This document shows positions 43,794 through 52,698 of a stretch of 64,000 nucleotides of DNA, piece after piece (the first letter of the stretch is position 1; each line of letters starts with the position of its first letter). The notes under the pieces were generated by a model. It was not told the origin of the DNA and ran no database searches. It saw only the letters and a program-made list of their open reading frames with translations. Source of the stretch: Solimonas flava DSM 18980 (lineage in GTDB: Bacteria; Pseudomonadota; Gammaproteobacteria; Nevskiales; Nevskiaceae); assembly GCF_000426685.1 (NCBI RefSeq), contig NZ_AUFV01000002.1:248001-312000 (forward strand). Reading direction: 5' to 3'. The position numbers and the translations under genes are program-made.

Positions 43794-43877
43794 ATGGGCG
43801 AGGCAAGGGCTGGGGCCGGCAGCGATCTCATGACGGCAGGCGACGCGGTCCGCGGCGCGGCCGCGTTCGCGGGCTGA
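43794..43877 (+). CDS. Possible 27-residue leader peptide upstream of the flavin reductase gene
   Basis: The frame starts MGEARAGAGSDLMTAGDAV and stops six bases before the flavin reductase start. It has a near-perfect ribosome-binding site (GGGAGG, 7 bases ahead), much better than the next gene's own. The peptide is Ala/Gly-rich without an obvious function, so it may simply couple translation into the next gene. It could also be a chance frame. Confidence 0.4.
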   Translation: MGEARAGAGSDLMTAGDAVRGAAAFAG

Positions 43878-43882
43878 GCGCC

Positions 43883-44422
43883 ATGGCCAAGCGTGCCGTG
43901 CCGATGTCGCGCGCCTACCGACTGCTCGAACCGGGGCCGGTGCTGCTGGTCACGACGGTCGCCCGCGACGGCCGCCCGAACGTGATGCCGCTGTCCTGGC
44001 ACACGGTGATGGAATTCGAGCCGCTGCTGGTCGGCTTCGTGATGAGCGCGGGCGATTACAGCTACGGTCTGCTCGACGCCAGCCGCGAGTGCGTGCTGAA
44101 CATTCCGACCGTCGAGCTCGCGCGGCAGGTCGTCGGCTGCGGCAACTGCTCGGGGCGCACGGTCGACAAGTTCGCGCGCTTCGGCCTGACGCCGCGCCCG
44201 GCCGCGACGGTCGGTGCGCCGCTGATCGACGAGTGCTACGCCAGCCTTGAATGCCGCGTGCGCGACCGGCGCCTGATGTCGCGCTACAACTTCTTCGTGC
44301 TCGAAGCGCTCAAGGTCTGGGCCGATCCGGCGGTCAAGGACCCGCGCACGCTGCACCATCGCGGCTACGGTCGTTTCATGGTCGCCGGCGAGACCATCAA
44401 GCTGGCCTCGAAGATGCCCTGA
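43883..44422 (+). CDS. Flavin reductase-like (FMN-binding split barrel) protein
   Basis: This 179-residue protein has the flavin-reductase-like fold with VLLVTTVARDGRPNVMPLSWHT (the residues that bind FMN in this family) and SYGLLDASRECVLNIPT. Such proteins supply reduced flavin to partner oxygenases or bind flavin for other purposes. The ribosome-binding site is weak, so translation may rely on coupling to the 27-codon frame upstream. Followed by chaB after 56 bases. An FNR-type box upstream suggests induction at low oxygen. Confidence 0.82.
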   Translation: MAKRAVPMSRAYRLLEPGPVLLVTTVARDGRPNVMPLSWHTVMEFEPLLVGFVMSAGDYSYGLLDASRECVLNIPTVELARQVVGCGNCSGRTVDKFARFGLTPRPAATVGAPLIDECYASLECRVRDRRLMSRYNFFVLEALKVWADPAVKDPRTLHHRGYGRFMVAGETIKLASKMP

Positions 44423-44478
44423 GCGGGCGCGCTGAGAAGGCGCCCCGAGAAGATGTCCTGAACCGTCCGGAGCCGCCG

Positions 44479-44685
44479 ATGCCCTACGCCTGCAACGAGG
44501 ACCTGCCGCCAGGCGTGCGCGAGCATCTGCCGCCGCACGCGCAGGACATCTTCCGCAAGGCCTTCAACAACGCCTGGCACGAGTACGCCGAGGACGGGCG
44601 CCGCGAGGAAATCGCCTTCCGCGTCGCCTGGGCCGCGGTCAAGAAGCAGTACGAGAAAATCGACGGGCAGTGGGCCGCGCGCTGA
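44479..44685 (+). CDS. ChaB-family small protein
   Basis: This 68-residue ChaB family protein starts PYACNEDLPPGVREHLPPHAQDIF and ends with the conserved AFRVAWAAVKKQYEK segment. ChaB is best known as a regulator of the cation exchanger ChaA in E. coli, but most bacterial copies, including this one, stand without chaA and their role is unknown. Probably cotranscribed with the flavin reductase-like gene. Confidence 0.88.
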   Translation: MPYACNEDLPPGVREHLPPHAQDIFRKAFNNAWHEYAEDGRREEIAFRVAWAAVKKQYEKIDGQWAAR

Positions 44686-44757
44686 GCGCGCACCCGGTCG
44701 CGCGGCGCGGCGCGGGCGGCGCGACAATGGCAGCTCGCTCTCTCATCCTCCGTCGCC

Positions 44758-45258
44758 ATGAAGCTGCGCGCCGCCACCGAGGCCGATCTGCCGGCCATCT
44801 TCGAGATCTACGACGAACAGGTGCTGCACGGCACCGCGACCTTCGACACCGTGCCGAAGACCGAAGCCGAGCGCTTCGAATGGCTCCACCTCAATCCCGG
44901 CGGCCGCTACCCGATCGTCGTCGCCGAGGATGGGGCCGGTGTCGCCGGCTGGGGGCGGCTGTATCCGTGGTCGCCACGGCCGGCCTATGAGCGCAGCGCC
45001 GAGAACGCCGTCTATGTGCGCGCCACGGCGCGCCGGCGCGGGATCGGCCGCGGCCTGCTCGCCGAACTGCTGCGGCTCGCGCCGGAGGTTGGCGTGCTGA
45101 CGCTGGTCGCCCGCATCGTCGACGGCAACCCGGCCAGTCTCGCGCTGCACGAGGCGCTCGGCTACGAACGCATCGGCCTGATGCGGCGCTGCGGCGTCAA
45201 GCACGGCCAGGTGCTCGACGTCTGGCTGTTGCAGTGCGTGCTCGACGCGCCAGCCTGA
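44758..45258 (+). CDS. GNAT N-acetyltransferase (phosphinothricin-type)
   Basis: This 166-residue GNAT has KLRAATEADLPAIFEIYDEQV at the N terminus, RPAYERSAENAVYVRATARRRGIGRGLL (acetyl-CoA binding loop with RRGIG; quoted in part) and LHEALGYERIGLMRRCGVKHG. This spelling is typical of the Pat/YncA group that acetylates L-phosphinothricin, methionine sulfoximine and similar amino acids. The natural substrate is unknown. The gene is convergent with the exporter that follows. Confidence 0.88.
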   Translation: MKLRAATEADLPAIFEIYDEQVLHGTATFDTVPKTEAERFEWLHLNPGGRYPIVVAEDGAGVAGWGRLYPWSPRPAYERSAENAVYVRATARRRGIGRGLLAELLRLAPEVGVLTLVARIVDGNPASLALHEALGYERIGLMRRCGVKHGQVLDVWLLQCVLDAPA

Positions 45259-45271
45259 GCCGCGCTCCGGA

Positions 45272-46540
45272 TCAGACGGCCGCGCTGTCCGTCGTCGCGG
45301 CCGGGCCGTCGCCGTCGTGGCGTCCGGCCTGGCGCGCGACCGCCCAGCCGAGCAGCGCCGCGGCGAGCAGCACCAGCGAGGCGATCAGGAAGGGTGCGCC
45401 CGGCGTCGGCAAGGCCGGCGCCGCGCCGACCGACTGCGCGTAGATCCAGCCGAAGAACAGCGGCGAGACGACGCCGGCGATGCTGGCGACGCTCATGTTG
45501 GTGCCCTGCAGCTGGCCCTGCTCGGATTCGGAGACGCGCTGCGTCATCAGCGATTGCAGCGTCGGCATCGCCAGACCCCACAGCGCGTTCGGCAGCATCG
45601 CCAGCGTGAACCACATGCCGGTCGGCGCCAGGCCCATGACCGCGATGCCGAGCGCGCCGCCGAACAGGCCGACGACCATCGTCGCGCGATCGCCGAGCCG
45701 CTTGACGACGCGGCCGACCAGCACGCCCTGCGTCAGCATGTCGAGCACGCCGACCAGCGCCAGCAGCACGCCGACTTCCCAGGCGCTCCAGCCGTAGCGG
45801 TAACCGGCGTACAGCACGAACACCGCCGAGAACACGTGGTGGGCGAAGTAGAGCAGGAAGTTGACGATCGCCAGGCCCGACAACTCCGGGTGCGAACGCA
45901 GCAGGCGCAGCGAGCCGAACGGATTGGCGCGCCGCCACGCGAAGGCCATGCGTCGCTCCTGCGGCAGCGACTCCGGCAGGATGAACAGGCCGTACAGAAA
46001 GGCCAGGCCCGACAGCACGGCCGCCGCCCAGAACGGCGCGCGCGGCGAGATTTCGCCGAGCACGCCGCCGAGCAGCGGGCCGAGCACGAAGCCGCCGCTG
46101 AAGGCCGCGCCGATCAGGCCGTAGGCGCGGGCGCGACCTTCCTGCGGCGTGATGTCGGCCATGTAGGCGTAGACCGTGGTGAAGCTGGCCGAGGTCACGC
46201 CGGCGATCATGCGGCCGAGCGCCAGCCACCACAGGTTCGGCGCCAGCGCCATCAGCAGATAGTCGCAGGCGAGCCCGGCCGTCGACAGCAGGATCACCGG
46301 CCGCCGCCCGTAGCGGTCGGACAGCGAGCCGATCACCGGCGAGGCGACGAACTGCATCAGCGCCCACAGCGCGACGAACAGACCGTTGATCTCGCCGGCG
46401 CGCGCGTTCGAGCCGGTGAACTGCTCGATCAGCTGCGGCAGCACCGGAATGACGATGCCCATCGCGACGATGTCGAGCACCGCCGTGACGAAGATGAACG
46501 CGATCGCGGCGCGACGGCCGTGGAAGGGGACGGATGACAC
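45272..46540 (-). CDS. MFS drug exporter, Tet(A)-like
   Basis: This is a 12-helix major-facilitator antiporter of about 422 residues. The N-terminal half has AVLDIVAMGIVIPVLPQL and the loop motif GSLSDRYGRRPVIL, followed by GVTSASFTTVYAYMADITP and the antiporter helix-5 motif AFSGGFVLGPLLGG, a spelling typical of the tetracycline-exporter subgroup. No adjacent TetR regulator is present. The GTG at 46540 is chosen because AAAGG lies upstream; a TTG at 46561 is the alternative. Divergent from the next gene. Confidence 0.9.
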   Translation of the reverse strand: MSSVPFHGRRAAIAFIFVTAVLDIVAMGIVIPVLPQLIEQFTGSNARAGEINGLFVALWALMQFVASPVIGSLSDRYGRRPVILLSTAGLACDYLLMALAPNLWWLALGRMIAGVTSASFTTVYAYMADITPQEGRARAYGLIGAAFSGGFVLGPLLGGVLGEISPRAPFWAAAVLSGLAFLYGLFILPESLPQERRMAFAWRRANPFGSLRLLRSHPELSGLAIVNFLLYFAHHVFSAVFVLYAGYRYGWSAWEVGVLLALVGVLDMLTQGVLVGRVVKRLGDRATMVVGLFGGALGIAVMGLAPTGMWFTLAMLPNALWGLAMPTLQSLMTQRVSESEQGQLQGTNMSVASIAGVVSPLFFGWIYAQSVGAAPALPTPGAPFLIASLVLLAAALLGWAVARQAGRHDGDGPAATTDSAAV

Positions 46541-46704
46541 GGGAAGCCTTTGCGGGTGCAACTCGACGGGGCGACATGATGCCTGAAGCGAGATGCCGCG
46601 CCGGTGACGGACCCGGCGTCCGCCGCCGACCGTCCGCAGATAGGGACTGCCCGCGCCGGCGCTGCGGCTCGAACATGCGGCGATCCCGTTGCCGAGTTCC
46701 CGCC

Positions 46705-47844
46705 ATGCTCCTGAACCGCCGTACCTTCGCGCTCGCGCTGTCCGTCCTGTCCCTGTCCGCCGCGCTGCCGGCGCATGCCGGTCTGTTCGGCGGCGGCGAT
46801 CCGGACAAGGTCGAGGCCGAGCCGTTCGATTTCGACGCCGCGATGAATAACCCCGGCAGCATCGCCGGCGACTACTTCGCCACGCACATGACGCAGAACC
46901 TCGCCGGGCTCAAGCGCGTCATCATCCCGGCATTCCAGGTCCGCTTCTGCCTGTCGGACGACGTCGCGCGTACCTCATCGTATTCCGGCCAGAACTACAC
47001 GATGACGAGCACCAAAAGCGCCGGCGTCAGCGTCGATCTGCCCGACGAGGTGCGCCAGCAGCTCACCGACGATCTCTACCAGCGCGTCGTGCAGCGCCTG
47101 CAGGCGCTGGGCGTCGAGGTGGTGCCGGTGCCGCGCGATGCGCCGATCCCGGAACTGCAGGCCGGCATCAAGGCGATGCCGCCGAGCGGTCATGTCGAGG
47201 ATCTGACCAACGTCGAGCAGCGCACGTCGAAGAGCGACAAGAAGGACAGCGATTCCTGGTTCTATCCTTGGGCGATCCACTATCCGAGCGACGTCACCGC
47301 CGTGGCCTTCAGCGGCATGTCCGAGGCGATGCCGCCGTTCATGAGCTGGCTGCGCGAGGCCGAGCTGCCGCAGATGCCGAGGAGCACGCTGAAGATCGGC
47401 AAGGCCATGGGCACCGGCATCCTCACGCTGGCGATGGAAGTCCGACTCGAGAAGATGGCCTTCGAGCGCGGCCGCTTCATGGGCAAGGGCGCGACGATCA
47501 AGGCCGAGCCGGTGCTGCGCACGCGTCTGGTCGGGCTGAAGCTGGTACCGGACGACGGCGGCTTCAAGGCGGTCGCGGTCGGCATGGGCGGCGGCCGCCT
47601 GTTCGCCGGCATGAACTACGACGGCTTCGGCGTGCAGCCGCTGGCGACGGTGTTCGGCCGTCCCAAGCACGGCGACTTCCCGTGGATCGAGATGGACGGC
47701 CATTACGGCCCGGTCGTCGGCACCGGCACCGACGGACGCTGGGTGCTCAAGCCGGAGCCGCAGGTGCTGGCCGAGGACTTCCGCAAGATCACCGACGCGC
47801 AGCTGTCGATGATCTTTCACCTGATCGGGCAGGCCCGGCAGTGA
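46705..47844 (+). CDS. Secreted protein of unknown function
   Basis: This 379-residue protein has a signal peptide (about 1-26, ending PAHA). The mature chain contains VIIPAFQVRFCLSDD, a coiled-coil-compatible VDLPDEVRQQLTDDLYQRVVQRLQ stretch (quoted in part) and a glycine-rich GMGGGRLFAGMNYDGFG. I do not recognise a family; the two-part helical then beta layout and the acidic N-terminal segment resemble periplasmic assembly or curli-type factors, without firm support. It follows a divergent promoter region with the exporter. A strong hairpin (47851-47876) follows the gene. Confidence 0.72.
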   Translation: MLLNRRTFALALSVLSLSAALPAHAGLFGGGDPDKVEAEPFDFDAAMNNPGSIAGDYFATHMTQNLAGLKRVIIPAFQVRFCLSDDVARTSSYSGQNYTMTSTKSAGVSVDLPDEVRQQLTDDLYQRVVQRLQALGVEVVPVPRDAPIPELQAGIKAMPPSGHVEDLTNVEQRTSKSDKKDSDSWFYPWAIHYPSDVTAVAFSGMSEAMPPFMSWLREAELPQMPRSTLKIGKAMGTGILTLAMEVRLEKMAFERGRFMGKGATIKAEPVLRTRLVGLKLVPDDGGFKAVAVGMGGGRLFAGMNYDGFGVQPLATVFGRPKHGDFPWIEMDGHYGPVVGTGTDGRWVLKPEPQVLAEDFRKITDAQLSMIFHLIGQARQ

Positions 47845-47850
47845 GCGGAC

Positions 47851-47876
47851 GCGGGGCGGGCGAGTGCCCGCCCCGC
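47851..47876. terminator. GC-rich hairpin after the secreted-protein gene
   Basis: This is a perfect 11-bp stem (GCGGGGCGGGC, loop GAGT, GCCCGCCCCGC) with no T-tract. It begins seven bases after the stop codon. It may slow RNA decay or assist termination; it is not a standard intrinsic terminator. Confidence 0.5.
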
Positions 47877-47941
47877 GCGAGCGTGACGCCGACGGTCGCC
47901 GCCTTGTAGGCTGCCGGCTTCGGACCGGGGAGAGACGCGGC

Positions 47942-48655
47942 GTGCAGGGCAAAACGGCGGGCAAGGCAGTCTTTTCGATCGTCATCGCGCTGCTGGCGGT
48001 GGCGCACGTCAGCCGCGCCATCACCATCGACGCCGCCGGCATGGCGCTGATCGGCCTGGCGATGGTGCCCTGGGCCTCGTCCTGGCTCGAAAGCATTCGC
48101 GTCGGCGACTTCGAAGCCAAGTTCCGCGCCCTGCAGCAGACCGTCGACGCGACCAAGAAGGAACTCGACGAGATCAAGGCCACCTACCAGGTGATGCAGG
48201 ACGATTACCTGGATGACTGCAAGGCCTTCGATCCGGACGCCCCGGCCGCCGAACTGAACCGCCTCGCGACGCGCCTCAAGGCCAAGGCCAAGGGGCTCGC
48301 GTCGATCGACTTCCTGTTCGCCGATCTGGCGCAGACCGGCGACCAGGGCCTCGCCTTCGGCGCCGCCTGCGCGCTGCAGGTGCGGCCGCAGTTCCAGGCG
48401 ATCGACGGCGTCGTCCGCCTGCTCGACGCGCTCGCGCAGACACCGGACCTGCGCGGCTTTCGCCTGAAGACGATCTACCGGCTGCTGATGGCGGTCGACG
48501 AGATCGTCAAGCTCGACGCGCGCAACGGCCGCACGCTGTTCGACGACGCGCAGCGCAGCGCCATCGCCGCCGCGCTGCAGAAGCTGGCGCGGCACGCACG
48601 CTGCGTCGGCGACGATACCGAGGACTACGCGCAGCGCATCAGCGGCAAGCTGTAG
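47942..48655 (+). CDS. Membrane-anchored protein of unknown function
   Basis: The protein is about 237 residues and starts at a GTG preceded by GGGGAGAG. Two membrane helices come first (AVFSIVIALLAVAHVSR, then GMALIGLAMVPWASSWL). A charged coiled coil follows (LQQTVDATKKELDEIKATYQ; quoted in part), then a helical cytoplasmic domain of about 130 residues. I do not recognise the domain. A possible promoter (GTGACG, then GTAGGCT 17 bases on) lies upstream at about 47883-47912. The open frame extends upstream to 47864, without a good ribosome-binding site. Confidence 0.7.
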   Translation: MQGKTAGKAVFSIVIALLAVAHVSRAITIDAAGMALIGLAMVPWASSWLESIRVGDFEAKFRALQQTVDATKKELDEIKATYQVMQDDYLDDCKAFDPDAPAAELNRLATRLKAKAKGLASIDFLFADLAQTGDQGLAFGAACALQVRPQFQAIDGVVRLLDALAQTPDLRGFRLKTIYRLLMAVDEIVKLDARNGRTLFDDAQRSAIAAALQKLARHARCVGDDTEDYAQRISGKL

Positions 48656-48718
48656 CCGCTTGCGGTCGGGCGCCGCTACCGCCGTTGGCGGCAGCGGCGT
48701 GCCGGCCCGACGGGGTCT

Positions 48719-51001
48719 TCAGTCTTCGTCCTCGTCGGCACCGACCGCGACGTTCGTGAAGCTCGGCAGGCTGCCGCCCTCGCGGCGCCGGATCGCCCAG
48801 CACTTGTGCGCCGGCGGCGGGCGCTTGAAGTCCTCGTCGAGCGTCTGCGCGGTGATGTCGCGCGCTTCGAACTGGCCTTCGAGCAGCGCATCGAGCTTGA
48901 AGCCGTGGCGGTTGGTCGAGAAGTACAGCGTGCCGCCGGGTGCCAGCAGCGCCATCGTGTAGCGGATCAGCGGGCCGTGGTCGCGCTGGATGTCGAGCGT
49001 GCCTTCCATCTTCTTCGAGTTCGAGAAGGTCGGCGGATCGAGGAAGATCAGATCGAACTGCGGCGGCGTCGGCAGTTCGGCGCGCGTTTCGAGCCAGGCG
49101 AGGCAGTCGGCGCGCACCAGCGCGTGCTTCGGCAGCTTGGTGCCGGGCAGCGGCGGACGCTCGTACTGCTGCGAGTGGAAGTCGTTGAGCAGCAGGTTGC
49201 GCTGCGCCCAGTCGAGGTACGTGTTCGACATGTCCAGCGACAGCGTGCTCGCCGCGCCGCCGCGCGCCGCGTGCACGCTGGCCGAGGCCGTGTAGCAGAA
49301 CAGGTTCAGGAAGCGCTTGCCGGCGGCTTCCTTCTGGATGCGCAGGCGGATCGGCCGGTGGTCGAGGAACACGCCGGTGTCGAGGTAGTCGTCGAAGTTC
49401 ACGTACAGCTTGCAGCCGTACTCGTCGATCACGTGCAGACGCTCGGCCTCGCTCTGGCGCTGGTACTGGCTCGTGCCCTTCTGCGACTGGCGCAGCTTGT
49501 AGTGCAGGCGTGCCGGCGGAATCTCCAGCACCGACTGCACGCCGGCCAGCGCGCCGCGCAGGCGCTTCTCGGCGCGCGCCGGATCGACGGTCTTCGGCGC
49601 CGCGTATTCCTGCACGTGCGCGTGGCGCTCGCCGTCGACGGTTTCATAGAGGTCGACGGCGACCGCGTACTCGGGCAGGTCGGCGTCGTAGACGCGCCAG
49701 CAGCTCACGCCGCTGCGCTTGGCCCATTTGCCGAGATGGCGGATGTTCTTGCGCAGGCGGTTGGCGAAGTCCTCGGCCGGTTCGGCGGCGGCCGGCGGCG
49801 TCGCGCCCTCGGCGGTCGCGGCCGCGCCGCCGGGAATGTCGAAGCGCAGCAGCTTGCAGGGGATCGCGCCGTTGTAGAGCGAGGAAATCTTGGTCGCGCG
49901 CAGGCCCAGGCGCTGCGCGAGATCGTCGCGCGCGGTGAAGAAGCCGAAGCGCCAGCCGCCGAAGTGCTGCTGCAGCGTCACGCCGAGCAGCGAATAGAGC
50001 TTGACCAGCTCGGCCTCGTGGGCGAGGCGCTCGCCGTACGGCGGATTGGTGACGACCAGGCCCGGCACCGGGCCCGGCGCGCGCAGATCGATCGCGTCGC
50101 CGATCTCGAGCTGCAGCTTGCCGGCAAGTCCGGCGCGCTCGGCGTTCGCTTTCGCCGCCGCGATCGCGCGCGGTTCGAGGTCGCGGCCATAGAAGCGCGC
50201 CTGCAGCGCGGCGAGGCCGGCGGCGCGGCGGCGCCCGGCTTCGGTCAGCAGGCGCTGCCACAGCGCCGGCTTGTGGTCGAGCCAGGCTTCGAAACCCCAG
50301 CGCTCGCGCAGCAGACCGGGCGCGATGTCGGCGGCCATCCAGGCGCCTTCGATCAGCAAGGTGCCGGAGCCGCACATCGGATCGACGAGCGGCGCGTCGG
50401 CCTGCGTCATCAGCTCCGGCCAGCCGCTGCGCACGAGGATCGCGCAGGCGAGGTTCTCCTTCAGCGGCGCCTCGACGCCGCGCGCGCGATAGCCGCGGCG
50501 GTGCAGGCTTTCGCCGGCGAGGTCGAGGCTCAGCGTGCCCTGTTCGCGGTCGAGGTGCAGGTGCAGGCGGATGTCGGGATCGTCGGTGTCGACGCTCGGC
50601 CGCTCGAAGCCGGCGGCGCGGAAGCCGTCGACGATCGCGTCCTTGAGCTTGAGGCCGGCGAAATGCGTATTGGCGATGCCCGGCGTGCGGCCGGCGACCT
50701 CGATCGCGAAGCGGCTGTGCGAGGCGAACAGGTCCGGCCAGACGATTTCGCCGGCGGCGTCGTAGATCGCCTGCGCGTCGCCGAGCGCGAAGGTCTTCAG
50801 CGGCAGCAGCACGCGGCTGGCGAGCCGCGACCACAGGCAGGCGCGGTAGGCGGTTTCGAGCGTCGCGCTGCAGGCGACGCCGCCGCGCTTCTCGCCGGCG
50901 CCGATCGCGCCGAGCGCCGTCAGCTCGGCGACCAGCAGCGGCTCGACGCCGCGCGAGCAGGTGACGAAGAGGGGAAAGGTATCCGCGGGGGTTTCTTGCA
51001 T
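48719..51001 (-). CDS. rlmKL: Bifunctional 23S rRNA methyltransferase RlmKL
   Basis: This 760-residue fused enzyme makes m2G2445 (N-terminal RlmL part) and m7G2069 (C-terminal RlmK part) in 23S rRNA. A THUMP domain (about 45-155) precedes the first methyltransferase domain with PMCGSGTLLIEGAWMA and the catalytic NPPYGERL. The second domain has FLNLFCYTASASVHAARGGA and DLIFLDPPTFSNSKKM. The fusion is characteristic of gammaproteobacteria. The length matches the family. Transcribed alone. Confidence 0.96.
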   Translation of the reverse strand: MQETPADTFPLFVTCSRGVEPLLVAELTALGAIGAGEKRGGVACSATLETAYRACLWSRLASRVLLPLKTFALGDAQAIYDAAGEIVWPDLFASHSRFAIEVAGRTPGIANTHFAGLKLKDAIVDGFRAAGFERPSVDTDDPDIRLHLHLDREQGTLSLDLAGESLHRRGYRARGVEAPLKENLACAILVRSGWPELMTQADAPLVDPMCGSGTLLIEGAWMAADIAPGLLRERWGFEAWLDHKPALWQRLLTEAGRRRAAGLAALQARFYGRDLEPRAIAAAKANAERAGLAGKLQLEIGDAIDLRAPGPVPGLVVTNPPYGERLAHEAELVKLYSLLGVTLQQHFGGWRFGFFTARDDLAQRLGLRATKISSLYNGAIPCKLLRFDIPGGAAATAEGATPPAAAEPAEDFANRLRKNIRHLGKWAKRSGVSCWRVYDADLPEYAVAVDLYETVDGERHAHVQEYAAPKTVDPARAEKRLRGALAGVQSVLEIPPARLHYKLRQSQKGTSQYQRQSEAERLHVIDEYGCKLYVNFDDYLDTGVFLDHRPIRLRIQKEAAGKRFLNLFCYTASASVHAARGGAASTLSLDMSNTYLDWAQRNLLLNDFHSQQYERPPLPGTKLPKHALVRADCLAWLETRAELPTPPQFDLIFLDPPTFSNSKKMEGTLDIQRDHGPLIRYTMALLAPGGTLYFSTNRHGFKLDALLEGQFEARDITAQTLDEDFKRPPPAHKCWAIRRREGGSLPSFTNVAVGADEDED

Positions 51002-51080
51002 GCGCCATTATCCCAGACCGCCGCGTGGCGCGGCGGCCTGCGCATCGGGCGCGGCGCGATCAGGGGGCGATCAGGGGCGA

Positions 51081-52049
51081 TCAGGGCGCGTTCTGGGCGT
51101 CGATGAAGTCGACGACGGTGTCGAGCAGCGAGGTGCCGCCGTTCGCCTCCGGCAGGCCGAGGCTGTGGTCGAGCTGCAGCGGACGCCGCACTTCGAGGCG
51201 GCCGCCGCAGTGCGTCCAGATCTCGGTCTGGTCGACGGTCACGGCGCCGGCCAGCGTCGGGTTCTCGCCGCAGACGGCGGCGACGCGGGCCTGGAACTGC
51301 GCCCACTCGCCGATCAGCACCGGGTCGAGGAAGGCCGGCGTGTCGGCCAGCACCGGGGTGATCGTCCAGGTCGCGTCGCTCCAGTGGCCCTTGGCCTGCA
51401 GCACGTCGTCCTGCGCGCCGACGATGCCGAGGTAGGGCCGCTGCAGCGACGGCGCGCACGGCGTCGCCGCGGCCAGGAAGTGCTCGGAGGCCGGGCCGGC
51501 GAGCGCGACGTAGACCGACGCCGCGCGCGGTGCCTCGCACCACAGGCGGTTGACCATCATGCCGCCGTTGGAGTGGCCGACGAAGTGCACGGCGGCGATG
51601 CCGCTGCGCGAGGCCAGCGTGCCGGCGAGTGCGGCGAGAAAGGCGCGATCGTCGGCGCCCGAATCCATCACGTAGTTCGACCAGGTCGTCGCCTTCGGCG
51701 CGTCGGCGCGATGCTGGCCCTGCGGGAACACGGCGAGCAGGCGATGCGCGGCGAGCCAGTTCCAGTTCACGGTGGCGCTGCTCGGCGTGCCGGACTGCGT
51801 GAGCAGGCCGAGCTTGTACGCGAACGAGGCCTTGTCGCCCATGCCGCCGTGCAGGAAGACCACGGCGCGCGTCGCGTTGCCCGGATCGTAGACGTCGTAG
51901 GCCTGCGGATAGCCGGCGAGCGTGGCGTCCAGCGTCAGTGCCTGGGCGGCTGCCGGCGGCTCGCCGCCATCGCCGCTGCCGCCGCCTCCGCAGGCCTGCA
52001 GCGACGCGAGGAAGAGGACGAGGGCGAGGCGGCGGAGCAGAGGGCGCAC
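51081..52049 (-). CDS. Lipoprotein alpha/beta hydrolase (polyhydroxybutyrate-depolymerase-like esterase)
   Basis: The protein is about 322 residues and starts at a GTG, with a lipobox at SLQAC (Cys20) and a following glycine run. The alpha/beta-hydrolase core has VVFLHGGMGDKASF and the nucleophile elbow GHSNGG, spelled as in the LpqC/PHB-depolymerase group. Candidate catalytic Asp and His lie near the C terminus (GAQDD and QLDHSLGLPEANGG). It probably hydrolyses an ester at the outer membrane. Short GGGCGATCA repeats (about 51053-51085) lie just downstream of the stop. Confidence 0.82.
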   Translation of the reverse strand: MRPLLRRLALVLFLASLQACGGGGSGDGGEPPAAAQALTLDATLAGYPQAYDVYDPGNATRAVVFLHGGMGDKASFAYKLGLLTQSGTPSSATVNWNWLAAHRLLAVFPQGQHRADAPKATTWSNYVMDSGADDRAFLAALAGTLASRSGIAAVHFVGHSNGGMMVNRLWCEAPRAASVYVALAGPASEHFLAAATPCAPSLQRPYLGIVGAQDDVLQAKGHWSDATWTITPVLADTPAFLDPVLIGEWAQFQARVAAVCGENPTLAGAVTVDQTEIWTHCGGRLEVRRPLQLDHSLGLPEANGGTSLLDTVVDFIDAQNAP

Positions 52050-52129
52050 GGCGGTGGACGGTCGATGGAACAGGCGCGTCTTGTACTACGTCGCGCCGTC
52101 CGGCGTCCGTAACGCCGCGTAACGCCCGC

Positions 52130-52648
52130 TCACGGCGGCGCGGCCAGCGCGCGCTCGTACAGCGCCAGCATGTCGGCGGAGAAACAGGCGAACAGCACCG
52201 CGCGCAGCGTGCGCGTGCGCTGCAGCTGCGCGCGCACCTCGCGCACCGCGATCGCGGTCGCCGCTGCCCAGGGATAGCCGTAGACGCCGCAGGAGATCGC
52301 CGGGAAGGCCAGCGTGCGCAGCTGCAGCGTCTCGGCGAGCGCCAGGCTGTTGCGATAGCAACGGGCGAGCGATTCGGGCTCGCCGGCGCCGCCGCCCTGC
52401 CAGACCGGGCCGACGGTGTGAATCACCCGCCGCGCCGGCAGGCGGTAGCCGGCGGTGACCCGCGCCTCGCCGGTCGGGCAGCCGCCGAGCGTGCGGCATG
52501 CGGCGCGCAGTTGCGGACCGGCGGCGCGGTGGATCGCGCCGTCGACGCCGCCGCCGCCGAGCAGGCTTTCATTGGCGGCGTTGACGATGGCGTCGACGGC
52601 CAGCGTGGTGATGTCGACGCGACGGGCTTCGAGCAACGGCGGATTCAT
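52130..52648 (-). CDS. Macrodomain O-acetyl-ADP-ribose deacetylase
   Basis: This 172-residue macrodomain has [27 protein letters not shown] (quoted in part), which carries the conserved Asn and Gly-rich loop that grip ADP-ribose. HTVGPVW and [12 protein letters not shown] close the pocket. The YmdB-type spelling suggests hydrolysis of O-acetyl-ADP-ribose or removal of ADP-ribose from acidic residues. It is the last gene of the flgM-flgN minus-strand unit, with a gap of 50 bases from flgN. Confidence 0.9.
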   Translation of the reverse strand: MNPPLLEARRVDITTLAVDAIVNAANESLLGGGGVDGAIHRAAGPQLRAACRTLGGCPTGEARVTAGYRLPARRVIHTVGPVWQGGGAGEPESLARCYRNSLALAETLQLRTLAFPAISCGVYGYPWAAATAIAVREVRAQLQRTRTLRAVLFACFSADMLALYERALAAPP

Positions 52649-52698
52649 GCCGGCATTGCACGTCGCCGGCGTCGCGGACGCAAGGCTGCCGCCGCGCC

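Noticed and set aside
51053-51085. Three short GGGCGATCA repeats after the esterase gene
   Set aside because: They are too short and few to call an element and are not associated with any other feature.
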